From positions 1 to 41,583 of the forward strand of contig JAJDDW010000053.1 in assembly GCA_029260115.1 (NCBI GenBank): a stretch of 41,583 nucleotides of DNA, in the 5' to 3' direction. The notes beneath the pieces are model-generated. The model saw nothing but the letters and a program-made list of their open reading frames with translations. It searched no databases and was not told the DNA's origin. Below, piece by piece: positions 34,217 through 41,583 of the stretch; within the stretch, counting starts at the first letter, position 1; each line of letters opens with the position of its first letter. The position numbers were made by a program, and so were the translations under genes. Source of the DNA: Phycisphaerae bacterium (GTDB lineage: Bacteria; Planctomycetota; Phycisphaerae; UBA1845).

Positions 34217-35101
34217 ATGAAGACGCATCTATTTAGAACAGCATTGGTCCTAGGTCTGTCGTTGGCGGTTCAGTCAGCAAACGCTGAAGACGTCGTTTCT
34301 CCAATACATCTTCAGCCGCAATGGACAGCAGTCCAAGATGGCGGCAGCGGTGATACTGCCACGAATGGCTACAATGAAGTCAGTAGCTTCTTTAATGTTC
34401 GTGAAGCTTTTTCTAATGTCCAAGCTGGCGAGTGGGAATGGGAAGTTGGATCGGCATGGGAAACATCTCATGACTCTGATGATTTCTCAATGGCGACAAG
34501 CATCAAGTACGGCTACACCGATACGATGCACATTGAGCTAGAGATTATCCCCATCGTATTGTTTGACGGCGGCGACATGGGTGCTGGCGATCTGGAACTA
34601 AAACTGTTCAATCAGTTTTCGGATGAAGATGGCGATATGCCAGCATTTGGTGCTTGGCTTGCGGCTCGTTTTCCAACCGGCGATGGCTCTAATGGTGTAG
34701 ATGGCGAATTGCACCTCAACTTTACTAAGACGCTCGGCGACGGCTGGAGAGGTCATCTCGAAGGCTTCGGTAAGGTTAACGATGGTGAGCATGGCGATGT
34801 TGATGACGATGATGATGATGGTTCCATTTTTGCAAAAGACCATGAAGGTCGTCGCTCGTTCCAGTGGGGTGCTGGTATTGGCCTAGACTATGCTTCAAGC
34901 GATAACGGACTCTGCATTATCAACTACCTAAACGAGAGCAGTGAAACAGAAGGCGATTCCCGAGTTCAGACGCTTGAGCTTGGTTATGTTCACCACCTTA
35001 ACGCCGATGAGACTCTCAAGTTTGCCGTAGATATTAATCTAGATGGTCACGAATCTTCTGGTGATTTCGGTGCCAAGGTTCTCTGGACGCTAGAATTCTA
35101 G
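34217..35101 (+). CDS. Outer-membrane beta-barrel protein (MetA/phenol-pathway transporter-like)
   Basis: A 294-residue exported protein. MKTHLFRTALVLGLSLAVQS is a signal peptide (cut after ANA). The mature chain is a run of amphipathic strands with aromatic belts (EWEWEVGSAWETS, MHIELEIIPIVLFDG, LELKLFNQFSD, AFGAWLAARFPTG, QTLELGYVHHL, FGAKVLWTLEF) and ends in Phe, the outer-membrane assembly signal. The look is that of the 'MetA-pathway of phenol degradation' family of putative channels. An Asp-rich loop (VDDDDDDG) with GAT repeats may bind calcium. A frame extending back to 34082 lacks sense as a signal peptide and overlaps the -10. A terminator follows. Substrate not known. Confidence 0.75.
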   Translation: MKTHLFRTALVLGLSLAVQSANAEDVVSPIHLQPQWTAVQDGGSGDTATNGYNEVSSFFNVREAFSNVQAGEWEWEVGSAWETSHDSDDFSMATSIKYGYTDTMHIELEIIPIVLFDGGDMGAGDLELKLFNQFSDEDGDMPAFGAWLAARFPTGDGSNGVDGELHLNFTKTLGDGWRGHLEGFGKVNDGEHGDVDDDDDDGSIFAKDHEGRRSFQWGAGIGLDYASSDNGLCIINYLNESSETEGDSRVQTLELGYVHHLNADETLKFAVDINLDGHESSGDFGAKVLWTLEF

Positions 35102-35158
35102 AAGTTGTTAATTGCTAGTGCCACTTACGGCATACGGCAATTTTATAGATCAATCAAT

Positions 35159-35192
35159 GAGCCCGCATGGCGTAAGTCGTGCGGGCTTATTT
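35159..35192 (+). terminator. Intrinsic terminator of the outer-membrane barrel gene
   Basis: AGCCCGCA (35160-35167) pairs with TGCGGGCT (35180-35187), followed by TATTTTG. It lies ~60 nt beyond the stop codon. Confidence 0.75.
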
Positions 35193-35299
35193 TGTTATGG
35201 ATATGCGTGTAGTCCGCGAGGTAGGGTACGAATCGGTGCGAACATATGCTTTGAGTGAAGCCCTCAAGACATGAATGTTTTCATTTCCGTCGCTGATGG

Positions 35300-35319
35300 A
35301 TTCTCGCCGGCACGAGAAT
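35300..35319. repeat. REP-like palindrome GGATTCTCG...CGAGAATGACC
   Basis: A 7-bp perfect inverted repeat (ATTCTCG/CGAGAAT, 6-nt loop) within GATTCTCGCC and GAGAATGACC, which resembles the dispersed GGATTCCCGC...GCGGGAATGAC intergenic palindromes seen in many bacteria. A single copy in this window; others would need a genome search. Confidence 0.5.
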
Positions 35320-35416
35320 GACCATGCGGCTGCGTAGCATCGATGAAGATTATGCTTGAATGGCTGAGCGCTTAAGTAAGAGCGACAACTCCGTCAGCTT
35401 GCAAGCTATTTTCTGG

Positions 35417-36175
35417 TTAGGCTATGTTATTAGCTCGACGACGCACCCAAGACACGCTGGCTAATCCGATTAGACCTAAGGCTAGGGCTGATGGGACGGG
35501 CACTACCGTCATCGTGGCTAGATCCGAGTTCTGGTCATCCGGGCCAACACCTTGAAATCGCACACCAAAGTTAAACGCGCCAGCAGAGCCGCTCGTTGAG
35601 AGTTCGTTAAAGATGGCTGATTCGAAGCTGGCTGAAGAAAAGTCGTCCAAACCCGTACCGGTAATGTCAAGGAAGAAATCAGTCGTGTCACCTTCAAGAA
35701 TATATGGCGGTTTACCGTTGCCGCCATTGATAAAAGCGTTTGCGGTACTATGGTTCAAAACGCCAAAATCGAATCGTCCCGCACCATTTGGGGCTTTAAT
35801 GCCCTCGTAATCAAACCGCGTCCACCACCCGGTATCACCTGGATTTACGTTGGCTGTCGTGAGTTCTGTGGTTTGCTGCTTTCCTGCATCGTCTATGTCT
35901 CCACCGATGCTTGTAAAATTGACACCATGTAGCGAAGGTAGGTTAAAGGCAAAGCCTGTAACAAAGCCACCCACGCTCAATAATGTTGTGTTGGTGATCG
36001 ATATCGTCAATCTGCTAGCTGTATCACTGATAGATTGATAGGTCATGCCCACGTCAGCCGTAACGCCAGTCCCGGCTAATCCGCCCGTACTAAACGATAT
36101 GGTTGCGGAAGCGGGGGCAGCAAAGGCCAGCAAGCTTATGATAAATGCGCAATATAATCCGAGTTTTCTTGTCAC
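35417..36175 (-). CDS. Secreted PEP-CTERM-like (VPxPSA) protein
   Basis: A 252-residue exported protein. An N-terminal signal peptide (FIISLLAFAAPASA) is followed by a beta-sandwich-like body of ~190 residues (RLTISITNTTLLSVGGFVTGFAF, RFDFGVLNHST, FLDITGTGLDDFSSASFESAI). The C-terminus is VVPVPSALALGLIGLASVSWVRRR, a PEP-CTERM-type tail (VPxPSA motif, one hydrophobic helix, Arg cluster) processed by exosortase in other bacteria. The initiator is GTG 36175; GGGGA 8 nt upstream supports it. A promoter candidate lies at 36303-36275, giving a ~95-nt leader that starts with palindromes. No exosortase gene is in the window. The function is unknown. Confidence 0.78.
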   Translation of the reverse strand: MTRKLGLYCAFIISLLAFAAPASATISFSTGGLAGTGVTADVGMTYQSISDTASRLTISITNTTLLSVGGFVTGFAFNLPSLHGVNFTSIGGDIDDAGKQQTTELTTANVNPGDTGWWTRFDYEGIKAPNGAGRFDFGVLNHSTANAFINGGNGKPPYILEGDTTDFFLDITGTGLDDFSSASFESAIFNELSTSGSAGAFNFGVRFQGVGPDDQNSDLATMTVVPVPSALALGLIGLASVSWVRRRANNIA

Positions 36176-36252
36176 GAAATATTCCCCTATTTTTGGTCGC
36201 CCAATTCAATCGCAGGTACGCCAGCTTTCCTAGAGTACGAAATCGAGACTGT

Positions 36253-36275
36253 CCAGGTAGCCACCTGGGTACCCA
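36253..36275 (-). promoter_or_regulatory. Overlapping palindromes at the PEP-CTERM-like gene promoter
   Basis: CCAGGT-AGCC-ACCTGG (36253-36268) overlaps TGGGTACCCA (36266-36275), directly after the -10 box on the minus strand. It would be the first transcribed hairpin or an operator at the transcription start. Confidence 0.4.
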
Positions 36276-36303
36276 TTGTAACAGTATGGCGCACATGGAT
36301 CAA
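36275..36303 (-). promoter_or_regulatory. Promoter candidate of the PEP-CTERM-like gene
   Basis: On the minus strand: -35 TTGATC (36303..36298, 4/6), 17-nt spacer, -10 TACAAT (36280..36275, 5/6). About 100 nt upstream of GTG 36175. Confidence 0.5.
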
Positions 36304-36543
36304 GAATATTTAATTAATTTTAACTACGCAAAGAAAGATTATTGCACCCCGTACAGGAGGATCGATTCTTGTTGGCGTCTAATAAAACTGAGATCCCATC
36401 TCATCATCTTAGCTCACTTGCGGGACATGGCTCAGGGTTATGCTATATCAAAGGCCGCTCTTACTCGTCACTTCTGCATTGATTCTGAAGGCGCTTGCCA
36501 CGTGGCCGTAAGGTGAATTTGACCTGCAGCATTTATTAATATC
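36304..36543. other. Intergenic region upstream of the PEP-CTERM-like gene
   Basis: Lies between the promoter of the PEP-CTERM-like gene and the terminator of the thrombospondin-repeat gene. A plus-strand frame of 123 codons crosses it but has no SD, no domain sense and mixed composition. Nothing else is visible. Confidence 0.5.
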
Positions 36544-36583
36544 GAAAAAACGCCCGGCCTTCCTTGATTGGAGAAGCCGGGCG
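36544..36583 (-). terminator. Intrinsic terminator of the thrombospondin-repeat gene
   Basis: CGCCCGGC (36551-36558) pairs with GCCGGGCG (36576-36583). On the minus strand it is followed by six T (36550..36545). It lies ~58 nt beyond the stop of the upstream gene. Confidence 0.87.
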
Positions 36584-36640
36584 TTGGTTATCAACTATGT
36601 ATAAGCACGACGCAGCTTTTATAGCCTGCGTGCTTGTTGC

Positions 36641-38701
36641 TTACTGCACCCGCCATCGTCGTGACTGCGTCTTAAAGCCCATCCATCCGAACAGGCTGAT
36701 GATCATGCCCAATGACATGCCCTCACCACAAACGCCACAAGGATTCGGGGCCGTCCCGCCGCCCGAGCCAGTACCGGTTTCTTCGCAAACGTCGCCGGTG
36801 CCGTTATCGTTGGCATCGGCTTGGTCTGTATTGGCATCGCTAGGGCAGTTGTCACATACGTCTCCGACACCGTCGCCATCAGCGTCTGCCTGGTCCGTGT
36901 TCGCTGTCATGACGCAGTTATCTACATCATCGCTTATCGTATCACCATCGCTATCGACTGGCTGAGTTGGCGGTGGATCGGTTGGCTGGCAAATATCGCC
37001 CACGCCATTGCTATCGGAATCAAGCTGGTCGGCGTTCGCATCAAGCGGGCAATTATCGCATTTGTCACCAACGTCATCATTGTCGGTATCTACTTGGTCC
37101 GGGTTCGCGTCATCTGGGCAATTGTCGATGCCGTTGCAGAAGCCGTCGGCATCTGTATCCCGGTCTGCAGCATTTGCTTCGCAGGCATCGCCTTCACCGT
37201 CGCCATCGCAATCAAGCTGCATTGGATTGGTTACACCCACACAATTGTCGTCATCGTCGTGTACGGCATCGTTATCAGCGTCATTTCCAGCTAAACAAGC
37301 GTTGGTCGCATCATCAGGACAGCCGTCCAGACCATTGCATGTGCCGTCTTTATCATTGTCACGTAGTGTCGCTGCTACCTCGCAGACATCGCCGACGGAG
37401 TCGCCGTTGCAGTTGGCTTGGTCGTTGTTAGCAACATTGGGGCAGTTGTCGCATGCGTTTCCGAATTTATCACCGTCAGCATTGACTTGGTCGGCATTGG
37501 CTATGCTAACGCAATTATCTTTGCAATCTGCGATTCCATCGGTGTCAGTATGAACATCTGCAATACCACAGCCACATGCTCCGGGCGAAGTCTTACTCGC
37601 GTCATTGGGGCAAGCATCGTTGCAATCTGGTGTGCTATCTCCGTCTGAGTTCGTATCAGCTATGCCACAACCGCATATTCCCGGAGTCGTTTTGTTGCTA
37701 TCGTTTACACAACCATCGTTACAATCCAATGTTCCGTCGTTGTCTGTGTCTAAGTCAGTGGTTTTGCTGCTGTCATTGGGACAGTCGTCTACGCTATTAC
37801 AGGTGCCATCGTTATCACCATCTTGAAATGCAGTATCGGGTTCACACGCATTGCCAATCGCATCGCAAGCAATGGCGAAACTACTACAATTCGAGTTGCA
37901 GTTAAACTGAGCGGCGTTAGCTACCAGAGGACAGTTGTCACATGCATCGCCGATGTTATCACCGTCGGTGTCGGCTTGATCGTTATTGTCAACCGTGGGG
38001 CAGTTATCTACGCAAAATGGTATGCCATCATTGTCTTCACTCGGAAGGGCACTACCGAACCAACCCGGTGCGAATACGCCATTCCCCTGCAAAACGTCAG
38101 CGAGAACATTTTGATCGTCAACATCCGTATCCCCATCGTGATCGATATCCGAACTAAATGATCCATAAGCTCCGGCGGTAATACCAAGTTGAATGTTGAT
38201 GTGCACCGCAATGTCTTGCAAGGTGGCTAGCTCATTAGCATCCACATTACCGGGACTCGAAAAGTAAGTCACGCTAGGTCCGCCTTCATAATTGATGGCT
38301 GTCGCTGCGCCCGGTGTAATCGCGCGTAACAACGTAATAGTGTAGTCAAAACCATTCTGAGTAACGCCGGTAATGCTGTTAGCTACGCCTTTATGAAATC
38401 CAGATTCGCACAAAGTCCAGCAGTCAATAGCCGCAGCATTTGCGTCGTCTATACCCAGTGTGATGGTAATGGTGTCGGTCGCATCACCGATGCCCAATAG
38501 CGTAGTGCCATTGCTCGCAATCGGTGCACGAGCATCGACCGTACCGCTTGCTGGCGTAGCTGTGGTAATCGACGCTAACGGACAAATCTGACCAGCGTAT
38601 ACCGCCGCCGGCATTGTTCCCGCCAAGGCCATGACGACTCCGGCGACAAGCTTTACCAATTGAGTCTGACAATCCAATAGATACATTCTGATTTTTTGCA
38701 T
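36641..38701 (-). CDS. Secreted thrombospondin type 3 repeat protein with CGxCG tail
   Basis: A 686-residue exported calcium-binding-type protein. Signal peptide ~1-36 (VAGVVMALAGTMPAAVYA). Residues ~40-170 form a beta-rich N-terminal domain; DIDHDGDTDVDDQNVLADVL looks like one dockerin-type calcium loop. From ~225 to ~645 there are about 20 Asp-rich thrombospondin type 3-like units (DNCPTVDNNDQADTDGDNIGD, DNCPLDANADQLDSDSNGVGD) mixed with DCNDGCVNDSNKTTPGICGCG variants. The C-terminus is a GSGGGTAPNPCGVCGEGMSLG motif, a hydrophobic stretch and Arg-rich end (SRRWRVQ), looking like a cell-surface sorting or anchoring tail. It probably is a surface or stalk protein stabilised by calcium. The terminator at 36544-36583 follows it. 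Confidence 0.82.
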   Translation of the reverse strand: MQKIRMYLLDCQTQLVKLVAGVVMALAGTMPAAVYAGQICPLASITTATPASGTVDARAPIASNGTTLLGIGDATDTITITLGIDDANAAAIDCWTLCESGFHKGVANSITGVTQNGFDYTITLLRAITPGAATAINYEGGPSVTYFSSPGNVDANELATLQDIAVHINIQLGITAGAYGSFSSDIDHDGDTDVDDQNVLADVLQGNGVFAPGWFGSALPSEDNDGIPFCVDNCPTVDNNDQADTDGDNIGDACDNCPLVANAAQFNCNSNCSSFAIACDAIGNACEPDTAFQDGDNDGTCNSVDDCPNDSSKTTDLDTDNDGTLDCNDGCVNDSNKTTPGICGCGIADTNSDGDSTPDCNDACPNDASKTSPGACGCGIADVHTDTDGIADCKDNCVSIANADQVNADGDKFGNACDNCPNVANNDQANCNGDSVGDVCEVAATLRDNDKDGTCNGLDGCPDDATNACLAGNDADNDAVHDDDDNCVGVTNPMQLDCDGDGEGDACEANAADRDTDADGFCNGIDNCPDDANPDQVDTDNDDVGDKCDNCPLDANADQLDSDSNGVGDICQPTDPPPTQPVDSDGDTISDDVDNCVMTANTDQADADGDGVGDVCDNCPSDANTDQADANDNGTGDVCEETGTGSGGGTAPNPCGVCGEGMSLGMIISLFGWMGFKTQSRRWRVQ
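36790..38040 (-). repeat. Thrombospondin type 3-like repeat array
   Basis: About 20 Asp/Asn/Cys-rich units within the thrombospondin-repeat gene, each ~12-25 residues. Protein-level repeats; the DNA copies are diverged. Confidence 0.75.
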
Positions 38702-39409
38702 GGTGTTGTTCCTGCAGTCGAATTAAGTGAACCATTTCCCCTGATGCCGCTTAACTATCGTTCTCCCCCCCAACAGGGCGTAATGCCCGAACGGGGCCAA
38801 GGTACCACCCCCGGCGAAAAGCGTACAATCATGCAACTTTAGCCGCTTGGAAAGGGAAAGTACACCCATAAACTGCAACTATGGCAAATTTTCCTTTATT
38901 CAGACGTCCGTAGCGCGGTACGATAACTATTTCGTGTGCCTGAGCTGGGCGTAGAAGCCATATCTTGCACGCATAATTAACGCCCTATGGCCGTAGTTGT
39001 ATAAAGCCGGACCTTGAGGGCAACTTATTGGCCAAACATACGACCCAAGCTACCGATTTTGCCGAATCGACCATTTACGATTGAATTATCTAAATCCATG
39101 AAGATTCTTGATGTTGCGGGATGCTGCGGACCAAATTACGGGTGGTCTTTTTGTGGATCGATTGGGTTGGGGCTTTAGAATTGTAACGAGATGTCATGCC
39201 TTTCGGGCGGTTGGTCCTATATCGTTCGGTGAGATACACCTTTATCTGAGTAGCACGTCCATTAAATGACATGAGTGCCATAATTGTGACATGTTTTTGC
39301 TCATAATTGTAGTATTTATTGGATGACTTTGCCTATCTGCGTGCCTAGTATTCCCCCAGACAGCCCTGCCGCAATACTGAGGCTGTCGGCCAAGAAAGGG
39401 GAAGCAGCG
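38702..39409. other. Long intergenic region upstream of two divergent genes
   Basis: 708 nt between the thrombospondin-repeat gene (minus) and the 84-residue gene (plus). It holds a G/C-rich leader candidate (38760-38830, with GGGCGTAATGCCC) and a direct repeat CATAATTGT (39279-39287 and 39302-39310). A 63-codon minus-strand frame at 39090-39281 has no SD and is not credible. I see no recognised RNA. Confidence 0.5.
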
Positions 39410-39664
39410 ATGACGGAAGAAACTTTTCGATTACGTTTTGAAGAATTGACGACTCAGATCGATCAGCTGCCGGCTGATCAACAGCCTCGATTGCGCAAAT
39501 TAGCCGAGGAAACCTTGGCCCGCTATCGGACCAACAAGACAAATATAGATCAGGCCAGTGCGGCCTTGGACGATTGGCGTTTGCAGGCGAAGTATCAACT
39601 TTTTGATACCGAAGCCGAGCTGCGCGAACGCCAACAGGATCTCGAGGATTACGAGTCAAACTAG
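39410..39664 (+). CDS. Small charged helical protein, 84 residues, family not recognised
   Basis: AAGGGGA at 39396-39402 with 7-nt spacing makes ATG 39410 the likely start; a longer frame from 39323 is less likely. The protein is nearly all helical and charged: RLRFEELTTQIDQLPADQQPRLRKLAEETLARYR, then SAALDDWRLQAKYQLFDTEAELRERQQDLEDY. The spaced heptads suggest a coiled coil or a small helical bundle. No signal peptide or membrane segment. I do not recognise the family; the compact, well-started gene with a strong SD suggests a real conserved protein in this lineage. Confidence 0.6.
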   Translation: MTEETFRLRFEELTTQIDQLPADQQPRLRKLAEETLARYRTNKTNIDQASAALDDWRLQAKYQLFDTEAELRERQQDLEDYESN

Positions 39665-39989
39665 GCCCAAAATAACTGTTTTGTTTTTGCCAAGGCGAAA
39701 GTGTTGCTGCTTTCAAAATTGTGTACGGACCGTACGCGCCGCCGTGCTAGTTCAGACGTGCCATGTGGCGAGATTTGGTCGTAACTTGGTAAGTATATTC
39801 CATACGGCGTTTCCCCTATCCTACGCTCATACAGTACACCGCACAGTCGTCCAAGTCGTGGTCGGTAAGCGAAGTAATTCCGTTGCTTGACAAGTATGGC
39901 GAAGCGATGAATCTCCGGGTAAAGTTTACGTCTGGACGGGATAATAGTGTGGCGTTTTTGTTGAGCGATAGTCAATACACGTGGGTTTT
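39665..39989. other. Intergenic region between the 84-residue gene and the carbonic anhydrase gene
   Basis: 325 nt with several overlapping frames but no start/SD combination or domain that convinces. TTGACA at 39887-39892 has no good -10 at proper spacing. Nothing else is recognised. Confidence 0.5.
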
Positions 39990-40598
39990 ATGCAAGAAAA
40001 TAGCAAGTTAGACCTTAAACTAATTACGGTGGATGGTGAACGTGATATTCTCCCAGAGTATCGTGGGACGGCTGTCGGTGATCTGCTGGCCTATCACAAC
40101 CTAGGTACGACGTATCGCAGCTATGAAGATCCTGAATTGCTGATCGGTATGTGTATGGATCATCGGTTTCAGTTACGAATCCCCGTTGAATTTGCGTTCG
40201 TAATTCGGTCTGCTGGCGCCAATCTTTCGCACGTTGAGTTTGACGTGTCCTTCGCGGTTGCGGTAGCAGCCGTGCGTTATATTTGCGTGATCGGGCATGA
40301 CGGATGTCGTATGGTCGACGTATTGGCGAAGCGGGAAGCGTTCGTTTCGGGACTGGTCGAGCGAGCGGGTTGGGACCGGCTTCGAGCAGAGGCGCACTTC
40401 GATGAGCATGCGTCGCGTTACAGTTTTGGGGATGTGGCCGAGCACGTTTGGTTTGAAGCTCAACGCCTTCGAGAGATGTACGCGGGTATGCTTGTGGCAC
40501 CGCTTGTCTATTCCATCGACGATCATTACCTGCGCCAAATTGTGGGCACAGGCCAAGCTATCGAGAAAAAAAATCGGACGGCATCGCCCGGTTCGTAG
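39990..40598 (+). CDS. Beta-class carbonic anhydrase-like protein
   Basis: A 202-residue protein of the beta-carbonic anhydrase family, which interconverts CO2 and bicarbonate. Zinc ligands can be read: C55 in MCMDHRF (C-x-D-x-R, with D57 and R59), then H103 and C106 in CVIGHDGC. The motif GHDGC departs from the usual GHxxCG, so activity may differ. The N-terminal ATG (39990) lies in a frame that also has GTG 39981; no clear SD. The following gene is convergent, 5 nt away. The family is cytoplasmic or chloroplast-like; pathway context here is not given by neighbours. Confidence 0.75.
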   Translation: MQENSKLDLKLITVDGERDILPEYRGTAVGDLLAYHNLGTTYRSYEDPELLIGMCMDHRFQLRIPVEFAFVIRSAGANLSHVEFDVSFAVAVAAVRYICVIGHDGCRMVDVLAKREAFVSGLVERAGWDRLRAEAHFDEHASRYSFGDVAEHVWFEAQRLREMYAGMLVAPLVYSIDDHYLRQIVGTGQAIEKKNRTASPGS

Positions 40599-40603
40599 AG
40601 GCT

Positions 40604-41368
40604 TTAGGCGCTTGTTGCGCGCTGCGCGATGACGATGTAGTTTACATCTTGTTCGTCGAGTAGGGGGTTATAAAACTTCGATTCGCGAATATGCACACTC
40701 GCGAACGCGCTACTCAGGCTGTCTGTTAATGAATCCTCCGGCGGGTCGGCTGACCACAAGGCGAAAACGCCGCCTGGTTGAATGTGGTTGGTCAATCGTT
40801 TTAAGCCTTGTGACGTGTAGAATGCGGTGTGCTCGGCTCGCAGGAGGCACTGCGGAGAATGATCGATGTCCAGCAGGATGGCATGAAACCGCTTCGAGGC
40901 AATTTCGTCTAATAGGGATGAGTGAGGTATTGCGGGCCGGTCGTTTACTTTCGCTGGTGAACCGACGACTGCGAAGAAGTCTTCGTGAATCAATTTGCAC
41001 CGCGCGTCTTGCGTTAGTGGTCGCCCAAGCGGTACGAGTTCCCGTTGGTGCCAGAAGATGACCCTCTGTAGATATTCGATCACCGTGACGCTCGCGACGT
41101 TTTCGGCGTCTAGGGCAGCCTTAGCGGTGTAGCCCAGCCCCAGACCGCCGACCATCACGTCGCACGAATCGCAGGCGACGAGCGGTAGGGCGAATTCTGC
41201 TAGCGCGATCTCTGCATCATTGACGATGCTGGACATGAGGAACTCACCGTTGAGTTTGACTTCGAATACCTCGGCTCGGTCTAGTGAAAGCACCTCGCGT
41301 CGGCGCAGGATCAGCTCTCCCAGCGGCGACATGCTGTAATCCAACGCTTCGAAGGCGGCCAAGGTCAT
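40604..41368 (-). CDS. Spermidine synthase-like SAM/Rossmann methyltransferase-fold protein
   Basis: A 254-residue Rossmann-fold protein. VMVGGLGLGYTAKAAL (GGLGLGYT 74-81) is motif I, VTVIEYLQRVI (E98) the acidic motif II, and AILLDIDHSPQC lies at the position of motif IV. The layout matches the spermidine/spermine synthase-like group, whose true polyamine synthases keep a specific Asp in the gatekeeping loop not visible here. Function could be aminopropyl transfer or methylation; I cannot decide. AGGA 9 nt before ATG 41368 is a moderate SD. It is convergent with the carbonic anhydrase gene. Confidence 0.7.
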   Translation of the reverse strand: MTLAAFEALDYSMSPLGELILRRREVLSLDRAEVFEVKLNGEFLMSSIVNDAEIALAEFALPLVACDSCDVMVGGLGLGYTAKAALDAENVASVTVIEYLQRVIFWHQRELVPLGRPLTQDARCKLIHEDFFAVVGSPAKVNDRPAIPHSSLLDEIASKRFHAILLDIDHSPQCLLRAEHTAFYTSQGLKRLTNHIQPGGVFALWSADPPEDSLTDSLSSAFASVHIRESKFYNPLLDEQDVNYIVIAQRATSA

Positions 41369-41583
41369 GTGTGACGTTCCTGAGTTATCAACAATAAACT
41401 AACGTGTAGCCCTGCGTCTTTTCCGTGATCGATGACCGTGTTAGTATCCATGAAGAGGCTGTACGTTGTCAATAATAATTTCGCATATTTTGTACTCTCC
41501 TTCTGGCGTCAGCCCCTTTCCGGGGGGGATTGAAGCCGAGGGGATTGGGGCGAGTAGCCCCTATTCGATCGGAGATGGCGCAC
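41369..41583. other. Right-edge region
   Basis: The upstream region of the spermidine-synthase-like gene, 215 nt to the window edge. A weak GGGGC/GCCCC hairpin lies near 41547-41561. No gene is visible. Confidence 0.4.

Larger units (their letters stand above)
35102..35416. other. Intergenic region with terminator and REP-like palindrome
   Basis: 315 nt between the barrel gene (plus) and the PEP-CTERM-like gene (minus), a convergent interval. It holds a terminator (35159-35192), an ATTCTCG/CGAGAAT palindrome (35300-35319) and AGCTTGCAAGCT (35396-35407), a perfect 12-bp palindrome just beyond the minus-strand stop. No coding frame is credible. Confidence 0.6.

Noticed and set aside
36145..36516. 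A 123-codon plus-strand frame upstream of the PEP-CTERM-like gene.
   Set aside because: No SD, no domain sense; it overlaps the start of the minus-strand gene and its promoter.
37008..37553. A 181-codon plus-strand frame opposite the thrombospondin repeats.
   Set aside because: An antisense shadow of the repeat gene with low-complexity composition; the minus frame has a signal peptide, domains and terminator.
39661..39975. A 104-codon minus-strand frame.
   Set aside because: Starts at TTG without SD, overlaps the 84-residue gene end, and has no recognised content.

Overview
The window looks like a chromosomal segment of a planctomycete, most likely the Phycisphaerae lineage. This is inference from gene content. 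The markers are an ECF sigma factor beside a zinc-ribbon Ser/Thr kinase with a TPR tail, secreted proteins built from DCNxNGxPDxCD and thrombospondin type 3 calcium repeats, dockerin-like segments, IPTL-CTERM and PEP-CTERM-like tails, PQQ-type beta-propellers, and lipid A genes (lpxD, lpxI) with an MCE/Mla lipid transporter. The last group shows a diderm, LPS-type envelope. I see no phage, IS element, CRISPR array, rRNA or tRNA.

Layout. 1-1621: the start of a globin-coupled sensor (minus, cut by the edge) diverges from a receiver-domain protein and a CBS-pair protein. 1642-6547 (minus): ECF sigma factor, membrane Ser/Thr kinase and an IPTL-CTERM surface protein. 6783-12003: a cohesin-like secreted protein, a large calcium-repeat metalloprotease lipoprotein and a PQQ-propeller lipoprotein with a clear terminator. 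12450-14354: sulfotransferase, hotdog thioesterase and a DPM1-like glycosyltransferase. 14492-17245: mlaE-mlaF-mlaD-type operon. 17253-20193 (minus): a processive GT2 enzyme and a GT-C membrane glycosyltransferase. 20550-22602: promoter, lpxD, lpxI. 22693-26753: promoter, about 200 nt of leader with a hairpin and a 25-codon ORF, then a 1275-residue Cys-rich dockerin protein. 26794-29924 (minus): a 67-residue secreted peptide and DNA polymerase I. 30159-35101 (plus): S41-fold lipoprotein, LolA-like secreted protein, PQQ propeller and outer-membrane barrel. 35417-38701 (minus): PEP-CTERM-like protein and a thrombospondin-repeat protein. 39410-41368: 84-residue conserved-looking protein, beta-carbonic anhydrase and a spermidine-synthase-like methyltransferase.

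How it fits together. Most of the window serves the cell envelope: lipid A synthesis, inter-membrane lipid transport, polyprenol-dependent and processive glycan synthesis, and a large set of exported calcium-binding or Cys-rich proteins. The signalling genes (globin sensor, receiver, CBS, sigma factor/kinase) lie at the left end. The points most worth following up are the leader and small ORF ahead of the 1275-residue protein, the 67-residue acidic/aromatic peptide, the S41 protein lacking the usual catalytic lysine, and the sigma/kinase/surface-protein set. All functions come from reading motifs by eye; no database search was run.
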